The notes under the pieces are model-generated. The model was not told the origin of the DNA, did no database searches, and worked only from the letters and a program-made list of their open reading frames with translations. The position numbers and the translations under genes were made by a program. This document shows positions 1 through 5,669 of a stretch of 5,669 nt of DNA, piece by piece (position 1 is the first letter of the stretch; every line of letters begins with the position of its first letter). The stretch is from contig JAGVIF010000330.1 in NCBI GenBank assembly GCA_020056205.1, positions 1 to 5,669 of the forward strand, in the 5' to 3' direction. Source of the stretch: Lentisphaeria bacterium (GTDB taxonomy: Bacteria > Verrucomicrobiota > Lentisphaeria > Victivallales > GWF2-50-93).

Positions 1-2
1 AT

Positions 3-3000
3 TTGGCGGTAAAGTCCATCCCAAATATTTTGTCTTTTGCCGATCCGCTTGTGGGCTTTACACCAATGCGAGGAAAGGAATTGTTGGCCAGCGCCGGTTC
101 TACTGGAACGGAATGGACGCTTCACCTCTCAGGCACACTAAAAAAGGGCATCGGTGAGGAAGCCCTTTTTCAGTTTGCCTGCGGGAAGAATTCCGTGACG
201 ATTTCACATAATGCGGAAACATCCGTTATGGAACTTATCGTTCAGGATCAGGAAGGCAAGGTTAAGAAGCTGAGGTCAGCCTATCCTCTGCGCGCGCCCG
301 CGTCCTTTCATATCGCCATTGCGAACAGCAAGGATGGGATGATTTTCTATGTCAACGGCGTGCCGCATCCTCTTTATCGCTCATTGGATGGGGGTTTGAT
401 TTTTTCATCGTTGCGAGTGAATCCGAAAGCTATTGCCGACCTGAGTATCATTGTGACGGGGACGTCAACGAATCGCGTCGTTTTGATCGAGGCATGCCGC
501 GCGCTCCTGCCTCAAGACCGCCCAAAATTTTCCCCGGAATTGATGGACGAAGAGAAAGCGTTCTGGGGGATTGATGACGCCTGGAGCCGCAATAGCTCCA
601 CGAGAACAGAGTTATGTCTCAACGGAATCTGGCGCTTTGAGCCATTTTCTCCCTTGCCGCCAGCGAAAAAATTATACAGCAAGATACCGGGACGCTGGCT
701 ATCGCAGAATATGTACAATGTTTTTGAATTGAACGGCGGGGAAAAACGGGTTGTCAGGGAGATCAATGGAGTTTCCCTTGGAAAAATACGTGGCGGCGTC
801 TATTCCCGAAGTCTCATCATCCCCGACAATTTGCGCGACAAAAAACTCATTCTGCAATGCAAGAACATTGGAGCGGATTGCGCCCGTGTTTTCGCGAATG
901 GCGAATTCGTCGGCGCAGTGTCGGCGACGGGCAAATTTGATCAGGGGCTGATGAAGGGGTTCGCATTTGAGATTCCGTCATCTACGGACACAAATTCTGA
1001 GAGACTTGATATAGCCGTCGAACTCCATTTTCAGGGGGAAGGCAATCGCGCCGGAGGAAGTTCCCTGCTGGATATTTCACTGCTTGCCGTTCCCGTGAAA
1101 ACGCGGCTGGAGGATATCTCGATAAATGCAAACCCCGATAGCTCAAAGATAACAATTTCAGGCAGCATTGTTGACATAAAAGCCGCCGGCGAAGCGTTGA
1201 ACATCAACTGCGTGATCAAAGATAAGAGCGGGAATGAACTGAAACGGTTTTCCGCTCCGCTTGAGGGAGTCTCGCAAAACGGCGGCTATTCATTTAGCGT
1301 TTCCACAATATGGCCGGAGATTCCACGCTGGTCGGCGGAGTTCCCTAACATAATGAGCGCCGACATTGCGCTTCAAAGTTCGGACGGCGTAAATATTGAT
1401 GAAATTTTCCCTCTGCGCTTCGGTGTCCGCAAGTTTGAAACAGAGAAAGACCACTTCACTATCAATGGCATAAAGACAAGACTCTTCTACAACAGTAGCG
1501 TTACGGGAACCTTCTTCATTCGTTATAACAACTATATTCTCGGCGACGGCGTTATGAGAAACATACTGACAAAACTTAAATCCGCCGGATACAACACGAT
1601 AGGCCTGGACATAATCTACAACAAGGACATGGTGCAATGGTATAACCATCAGACGCCGGACTACCATGAGCGCTTTCTCGATCTCTGCGATGAGCTTGGT
1701 CTATACGTTGTCCTGCACACTCCGGAATTCGATGAGTTCATAGATGAAATAGAATATCGTCGCGCCATCGCCGAAATAGCCTCCACGTGGAGGGCTCACC
1801 CGTCCGTCATAATGTATCTGACGGATTTTAACAAGACTTGGTATGCCATGGGACAGCACCCGGCTATGATCAATGATTTTTCTTATCTGCCTGAATTCAG
1901 GCGGAGCGCTAGGCAATTCGCGCTTAAAGCCGATGCCATCATCGGAGAATTCGACCGGTCAAAGGTCTTTTTCCACAATGCCAGCGGCAACCTGACCCCT
2001 TTATATACGACGATGCACTATATGTCTTTCGGACTGCCGTTACAGGAGCGCGAAGATTGGCCGTCGCAGTGGGGCAAAAAAAATCTTTTTATGTGCTCCG
2101 AAACCGGATTCCCATACGAAGGGCAATTCTATGACTTTGAGAACCCAATGTATCGCAAGGATGTCGAAATCCTTGTCGTTGAGAATGCCGCCCGATTTCT
2201 CGGCGATGAGGCCTATCGGCTGACGGCGCGTCCCTTTGATAAGCTCCTCGCGGATCTCAATATGGACAAGTCCGAGGGCAATGACCTGAGACCGGAATAT
2301 CTTGCGGTAAAGAAGCTCTTATGCGGCAACCATATCAGGGCATGGCGTCTCTATGATGTTTCGGGAATCGGCATTTTCAACGAGGAGACTGCTCTCTTTC
2401 ACCAGACATTTAAAAGATATGATATCAATAACGCTGACAAGACAAACCCAAAAACGCCGGGCGCCAAGCCGGATATCGTCCATATCGAACCGCGTTTCAT
2501 TGATGATAAAATAGAGACTTCGTATTATAATTTTTTTGCCGGCCAGCTTGAGCCTGTAAAAGCTTATCTTGTTGATAGTTCCGCACGGTGGAATGCGAAA
2601 GATCATTCCTATTTTCATGATGAAAAAATTAGCAAGAAAGCAATTGGTCTCAATGATTCCTTGAAAGTTTTTAAGGGAATATTGGCGATAGAAGCCAAGG
2701 ATACCAGGACCGGCGTTGTTCTTGCCGAAAAATCCACAACGGTAAGTATTCAGCCGGGGTCCCGCGCGGAATTGTCGCTTTCCTTTATCCCTGAACCGGT
2801 AAAGGCAAAAACAAAAATCACAGTAACAGCAAGAATAAGGTCTGAAGACGGCAAAATCATTTCTGAAGAAAACTTCCCTATAGAAATCCATCCGCGTTAT
2901 CCGTTCCCCGGGCTCGATAATCACCAAATAGGGTTACTCGATCCTGTCGGCGACACGGGCAAAGTCTTGCGTCAGCTCGGAGTTGCGTTCAGGGAAGTCA

Positions 3001-4838
3001 AAACAGCCGGTGATGCAACGAATTTGGATACGTTGATTGTCGGCCGCGGAGCGCTTTCATCCGGCAGTGATCCGATTCTCTCCGAGATCGAAAAATCCGG
3101 AGCCATAGACAAAGGCCTCAATATCCTCATCTTCGAGCAGAAGGAATGCAACTTTATGAACCTCATTTTTCAGGAGGAGCGCCAGCGGCGGGTTTTTGTC
3201 AGGCAGCCTGCACATCCGTTTCTTGAAGGGCTTGATAATGACGACCTTCATGATTGGCGGGGCATCAGCGACCTTGTGGTGGACTTCGACAAACCGAACA
3301 TCAGTAGAGATGAGAGAAGCTCGCTCTATCCGCACTTCAAATACACGTGCGGGGCAAGCGGAATCGCCGCGTCTTATGTGATTAGAAAGCCGCAGATTGG
3401 CAATGCGCGCGCCGTCCTTGATTGCGGCTTTGATCTCCTGAATTCGCCGTTGATAGAACTAAACAAGGGTGCCGGAACAGTAACGCTGTGCCAAATGGAT
3501 ATTACCTCGCGTTACGGCAAAGATCCCGTGGCAACTAAGCTTTTCAACAATTTCTTCCAATATCTTGCAGTGCGGGCTGAAAAGAATAAGGCGCAATCAG
3601 CCTTTCGACTTGCCCTCTTTGACAAAACAGCTTATTTTTCACCCCTCGCAACGTATTCTTCGTCAACAGATACAGTTACGTCTCTGGCCAATCTTTCCAA
3701 GTACAAATTTCTTCTCGTATCTGGAGATGTAAATGAGGACTTGCTTGCGTCCAAAAAACAGCTCACAATTTTTCTAAACAACGGCGGAACAATAATATAT
3801 GTAAATCTTCCCGACTCGGCTTCCGGAGAACTCAAATGGGCGCCGATGGAAATAAAGTATCAGCAAAAAAGTATTTTTAAGTCTAATATCCTCCCCGGAA
3901 TGGCGGCGAATTCTATTCTCACCGGTCTTGCTCCGTCCGACTTTTATTTCAGACGACCGTTAAATGTCGCTGTTTTCAGTTCAACGGAACCGGACTCTCA
4001 TCCGCTTCTCGACGACGCTTCTATCGTCGAGCTTGCCGTGGGTAAGGGCAGAATCATTCTTGTCGGGTATAATACAAACAACTTCAAGTTTCCGCCCGTC
4101 CCTGTGGATAAAACCGAATACCATTCATTTATCAACAAACTGGTCTTCCGCAAACCATTCAGAATCGTGGCGGGCATCATAGGCAATCTCGGATTGGAAT
4201 ATGACAGGATCAAAATCTTCTCCAATACGCGCTACCAGAACAACACAAAAAGCTCATTGGATATTGATGTTCCGATAAGTGACTGGAAATTCAAGACCGA
4301 TCCGGACGACATAGGCATTGGCAGACTCTGGAGTAATCTTTCTCCGGACGAAACTTGGACAAAGATAAAGCTTGGCATCCCATGGGAGGAACAGGGACAG
4401 ACAAGCCCGAATCCAAATTTCGCAGGGAAAGACGCCGAAAAGCTTAAAACGCAATACGACGGAGCCGCGTGGTATTCAGCCAATGTCCGTCTTCCGGAAT
4501 CAATCACCGGCAGAAAAATAAAATCACTAACCCTCCTGCTTGGCGCGGTGGACGACTTTGACACGACCTTCGTCAACGGAGTTGAGATCGGGCGCACCGG
4601 AGAGGAAATTCCAAAATGGTGGGCGGCACCGCGAAACTATAAAATTCCGCTCCCGTCTTTCAAACTGAAACAGGACAACCTGATAACAATCAGGGTTTGG
4701 GACAACTACGGAAGCGGCAAAGTAGACGGCCCGGCTTATCTCCGCATAGAACTCGAGCCGGACTCGGACGCATTGAATCTTTCGCCATACCTGCCGGGCT
4801 ACCCGAACTATGATCTCAACTCCTTTCACAACTGGTAA
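3..4838 (+). CDS. Giant multidomain GH2-like glycoside hydrolase (5' partial)
   Basis: Probable carbohydrate-active protein, likely exported and acting on a glycan; the substrate cannot be told. Approximate domains by residue: 35-165 LamG/concanavalin-like sandwich (FHIAIANSKDGMIFYVNG); 203-365 GH2 sugar-binding jelly roll (opening LNGIWRFEP); 367-476 Ig-like domain ending FGVRKFE; 477-795 TIM barrel; 825-965 second Ig-like sandwich; 970-1190 and 1200-1390 two Rossmann/GATase-like modules without an obvious catalytic triad; 1425-1588 a second jelly roll (WYSANVRLP, GAVDDFDTTFVNG, VRVWDNYGSG-like text). In the barrel, E700 (MCSETGFP) fits the GH2 nucleophile, but the acid/base Asn-Glu is replaced by F609-N610 in HPSVIMYLTDFNKTW. 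Classical GH2 enzymes are roughly 600-1000 residues, so this is unusually long. No membrane anchor, dockerin or sorting signal is visible at the C-terminus, which ends in TAA. The start is uncertain: TTG at 3 sits at the window edge with the frame still open upstream, and the first internal ATG is at 66. The true start and signal peptide are probably upstream. GH2-like fold: confident. Activity: uncertain. Confidence 0.9.
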   Translation: MAVKSIPNILSFADPLVGFTPMRGKELLASAGSTGTEWTLHLSGTLKKGIGEEALFQFACGKNSVTISHNAETSVMELIVQDQEGKVKKLRSAYPLRAPASFHIAIANSKDGMIFYVNGVPHPLYRSLDGGLIFSSLRVNPKAIADLSIIVTGTSTNRVVLIEACRALLPQDRPKFSPELMDEEKAFWGIDDAWSRNSSTRTELCLNGIWRFEPFSPLPPAKKLYSKIPGRWLSQNMYNVFELNGGEKRVVREINGVSLGKIRGGVYSRSLIIPDNLRDKKLILQCKNIGADCARVFANGEFVGAVSATGKFDQGLMKGFAFEIPSSTDTNSERLDIAVELHFQGEGNRAGGSSLLDISLLAVPVKTRLEDISINANPDSSKITISGSIVDIKAAGEALNINCVIKDKSGNELKRFSAPLEGVSQNGGYSFSVSTIWPEIPRWSAEFPNIMSADIALQSSDGVNIDEIFPLRFGVRKFETEKDHFTINGIKTRLFYNSSVTGTFFIRYNNYILGDGVMRNILTKLKSAGYNTIGLDIIYNKDMVQWYNHQTPDYHERFLDLCDELGLYVVLHTPEFDEFIDEIEYRRAIAEIASTWRAHPSVIMYLTDFNKTWYAMGQHPAMINDFSYLPEFRRSARQFALKADAIIGEFDRSKVFFHNASGNLTPLYTTMHYMSFGLPLQEREDWPSQWGKKNLFMCSETGFPYEGQFYDFENPMYRKDVEILVVENAARFLGDEAYRLTARPFDKLLADLNMDKSEGNDLRPEYLAVKKLLCGNHIRAWRLYDVSGIGIFNEETALFHQTFKRYDINNADKTNPKTPGAKPDIVHIEPRFIDDKIETSYYNFFAGQLEPVKAYLVDSSARWNAKDHSYFHDEKISKKAIGLNDSLKVFKGILAIEAKDTRTGVVLAEKSTTVSIQPGSRAELSLSFIPEPVKAKTKITVTARIRSEDGKIISEENFPIEIHPRYPFPGLDNHQIGLLDPVGDTGKVLRQLGVAFREVKTAGDATNLDTLIVGRGALSSGSDPILSEIEKSGAIDKGLNILIFEQKECNFMNLIFQEERQRRVFVRQPAHPFLEGLDNDDLHDWRGISDLVVDFDKPNISRDERSSLYPHFKYTCGASGIAASYVIRKPQIGNARAVLDCGFDLLNSPLIELNKGAGTVTLCQMDITSRYGKDPVATKLFNNFFQYLAVRAEKNKAQSAFRLALFDKTAYFSPLATYSSSTDTVTSLANLSKYKFLLVSGDVNEDLLASKKQLTIFLNNGGTIIYVNLPDSASGELKWAPMEIKYQQKSIFKSNILPGMAANSILTGLAPSDFYFRRPLNVAVFSSTEPDSHPLLDDASIVELAVGKGRIILVGYNTNNFKFPPVPVDKTEYHSFINKLVFRKPFRIVAGIIGNLGLEYDRIKIFSNTRYQNNTKSSLDIDVPISDWKFKTDPDDIGIGRLWSNLSPDETWTKIKLGIPWEEQGQTSPNPNFAGKDAEKLKTQYDGAAWYSANVRLPESITGRKIKSLTLLLGAVDDFDTTFVNGVEIGRTGEEIPKWWAAPRNYKIPLPSFKLKQDNLITIRVWDNYGSGKVDGPAYLRIELEPDSDALNLSPYLPGYPNYDLNSFHNW
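130..181. other. Terminator-like nested inverted repeat inside the GH2-like gene
   Basis: AAAAAGGGC (141-149) is perfectly complementary to GCCCTTTTT (162-170) across a 12-nt loop. An outer pair, CAGGCA (130-135) and TGCCTG (176-181), flanks it. The inner arm ends in a T-run, so on either strand it resembles a weak intrinsic terminator with a short GC core. It lies within codons 44-60 of an apparently intact reading frame, so it may be chance or may cause some early termination. The pairing is directly visible; any function is inferred. Confidence 0.4.
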
Positions 4839-5060
4839 GCACAAAACAGGAATAACTTGACCGTATAGGAAATTGTATTTTAACCACTGATGAACACGGA
4901 TAAACACCAATATTTTTTATTTTCACTTTTCAATAATAAACCTTGATGTTGAATTCTTTTTCCACATAAGTTCCGGCAATGGGATCGGTGCCAGTGAAAA
5001 AACAAACGATTTCGCATTTTATTAGATGTCCATATTCACCGAAAGCACGGGGTTCGGTGA
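4839..5060. other. Intergenic spacer without a convincing gene
   Basis: This stretch between the stop of the GH2-like gene and the open frame of the Fe-S remnant is more AT-rich than its flanks. It contains the 10-nt periodic repeat (4884-4913) and most of the 12-bp inverted repeat (5032-5064). Small open frames exist on both strands, but none shows a recognisable domain with a ribosome binding site. I see no tRNA, riboswitch or CRISPR pattern, and no GC-rich hairpin with a T-run closing the upstream gene. Confidence 0.6.
4884..4913. repeat. Three diverged 10-nt units (CCACTGATGA type)
   Basis: The stretch divides into CCACTGATGA, ACACGGATAA and ACACCAATAT, which share the pattern NCAC-NN-AT-NN. 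On the minus strand it reads as the ATCCGTGTTCATCAGTGG type of sequence, which I recall as a widespread dispersed intergenic repeat in many environmental bacterial genomes. It begins 45 nt after the stop of the GH2-like gene. The periodicity is seen directly; membership in a dispersed family is recalled and needs a search. Its function is unknown. Confidence 0.6.
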
Positions 5061-5064
5061 ATAT
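5032..5064. repeat. Perfect 12-bp inverted repeat with 9-nt loop
   Basis: ATATTCACCGAA (5032-5043) and TTCGGTGAATAT (5053-5064) are exact reverse complements, separated by AGCACGGGG. As RNA this gives a stable hairpin. No T-run follows on the + strand and no clear one on the minus strand, so it is not a classical intrinsic terminator. It could be an operator-like site, an mRNA end-stabilising hairpin or the scar of a mobile element. The stop codon TGA that closes the Fe-S frame upstream (5058-5060) lies inside its right arm. Confidence 0.6.
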
Positions 5065-5657
5065 TTACGCGGCATGCGGAGGGGAAACCAATCCCCGATG
5101 TATTCATCCACTTCCGCATTGCGGCATATCTTGCAGGTCTCGGGGAAATCGGATACAGCAAGGTATTTCTGACACCTGAGTTCGGGCCGAGACAACGTTT
5201 CGGCGCAATACTGACTAATGCGCCACTCGAGCCGGACCCGATATTTGAGGGCAAGATCTGCGACCGCTGCATGCTCTGCGCGAAGGAGTGTACCGGGAAC
5301 GCCATCAGCACCAAGGAGACCGTAAAGGTAAAACTTGCAGGCCACGATGTTGAATGGGGAAAGCTTGATGAGAAAAAATGCCGCATCGCCTTCCGGGGAG
5401 GAAACCCGGAGGCGAACCCGTTTTATCTGGACAGGACATCGGAGAACATAATGTGGCATGGCGAGGGATGGGAGGGCGCAAAGGGATGTATCCGGGCTTG
5501 TATGATTCATCTTGAAAGCAAAAAGGCATTGAAAAACACATTCAAAGAACCTTTTCGGCAGAAGAAAACGTGGTCATTGCCTAATGACTGGAAAAAGGAC
5601 ATCCCGGAATCCGCCCCCCGTCTCGGGCCTTCACCGGAACAACCCAAGGGGATATGA
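5061..5657 (+). pseudogene. 4Fe-4S double-cluster protein, 5'-truncated remnant
   Basis: The frame encodes 198 residues (numbered from 5061). It resembles the C-terminal part of iron-sulfur proteins related to the ferredoxin region of epoxyqueuosine reductase and reductive dehalogenases, which are presumed cytoplasmic redox proteins. Visible motifs: AGLGEIGYSKVFLTPEFGP (residues 25-43), then LTNAPLEPDP, then a first cluster site C67-x2-C70-x2-C73-x3-C77, followed by T instead of the usual P. C107 and the pair C143/C147 in GCIRACMIHLE probably serve a second cluster. Relatives as I recall them are around 300 residues or more, so the N-terminal portion is missing. No ATG, GTG or TTG lies between the stop at 5058 and M71 (5271), which is inside the cluster motif, so the gene has no sensible start as read. 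The alternative +1 frame from ATG 5026 (FTESTGFGEYLRGM) would join near 5097 if one base had been lost. The C-terminus looks intact and ends at TGA. Family: fairly sure. Pseudogene versus sequencing error: open. Confidence 0.65.
5646..5651 (+). promoter_or_regulatory. Ribosome binding site for the downstream gene
   Basis: AAGGGG lies 7 nt before the ATG at 5659, within the last codons of the Fe-S frame. It decides the start: the nearer ATG at 5654, which overlaps the TGA stop, reads Met-Lys-stop and cannot be used. Confidence 0.5.
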
Positions 5658-5658
5658 A

Positions 5659-5669
5659 ATGAAGTTTTC
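5659..5669 (+). CDS. Start of a downstream gene, cut by the window edge
   Basis: ATG-AAG-TTT and two further bases (Met-Lys-Phe) begin 1 nt after the TGA of the Fe-S frame and are preceded by a well-placed AAGGGG. The tight spacing suggests co-transcription with the Fe-S gene. Too little is visible to say anything about the product; a Met-Lys-Phe start is compatible with a signal peptide but proves nothing. Confidence 0.4.

Noticed and set aside
2319..2927. 202-codon open frame on the minus strand
   Set aside because: It lies wholly antisense to the GH2-like gene, whose + frame has clear domain structure here. The minus translation shows no recognisable domain and has a random-looking Cys/Tyr/Phe-rich composition.
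4943..4970. Possible promoter TTGATG - 16 nt - CATAAG
   Set aside because: Each box matches the sigma-70 consensus at only about four of six positions in an AT-rich spacer, so it is no better than chance, and no intact gene start follows at a suitable distance.
4979..5179. 66-codon open frame on the + strand starting ATGGGATCGG
   Set aside because: It overlaps the Fe-S remnant in another frame, has no clear ribosome binding site and no recognisable motif.
5022..5510. 162-codon open frame on the minus strand
   Set aside because: It is antisense to the Fe-S frame, where the + strand carries the cysteine motifs and family-like text. The minus frame is explained as a shadow.
5654..5657. ATGA stop-start overlap as the start of the downstream gene
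   Set aside because: This ATG reads Met-Lys-stop; the ATG at 5659 with AAGGGG at good spacing is the usable start.
1..5669. CRISPR array, tRNA/rRNA, insertion sequence or defence system
   Set aside because: I found no regularly spaced direct repeats of CRISPR length, no cloverleaf-like sequence, no transposase motifs and no defence-type domains. The only repeats are the short elements reported above.

Overview
The window holds one very large gene that fills about 85% of it, an AT-richer spacer with two short repeat structures, a 5'-decayed or 5'-truncated gene for an iron-sulfur protein, and the first codons of a further gene. All are on the + strand.

Region 1 (1-4838): a multidomain protein of at least 1611 residues built around a glycoside hydrolase family 2 (GH2)-like core. 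It runs from an N-terminal LamG/concanavalin-like sandwich through a GH2 sugar-binding jelly roll, an Ig-like sandwich and a TIM barrel, then a second Ig-like sandwich, two Rossmann/GATase-like modules and a C-terminal second jelly roll. The barrel keeps a glutamate at the usual nucleophile position (E700), but the usual acid/base Asn-Glu pair is Phe609-Asn610, so retaining GH2 chemistry cannot be assumed. The frame is open at the left edge, so the true N-terminus and any signal peptide probably lie outside.

Region 2 (4839 to about 5060): no convincing gene. It contains a 30-base stretch made of three diverged 10-nt units and a perfect 12-bp inverted repeat. I see no classical terminator with a U-tract.

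Region 3 (about 5061-5657): the C-terminal two-thirds or so of a 4Fe-4S protein distantly like epoxyqueuosine reductase/reductive dehalogenase ferredoxin regions. It has strong family-like motifs but no usable start codon ahead of them, and a possible one-base frameshift near 5097. It is best read as a remnant, or as a sequence-error-broken gene. A new ATG with a good ribosome binding site follows at 5659.

Organism: a bacterium of middling GC content. Giant GH2-like proteins with this architecture, the CCACTGATGAACACGGAT-type intergenic repeat and this Fe-S family together recall the PVC group (Lentisphaerae/Kiritimatiellae/Planctomycetes/Verrucomicrobia) or related polysaccharide-degrading lineages. 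This is inference from pattern recall, not a search. I see no evidence that the two main genes work together, and no clear sign of a new defence or mobile system.
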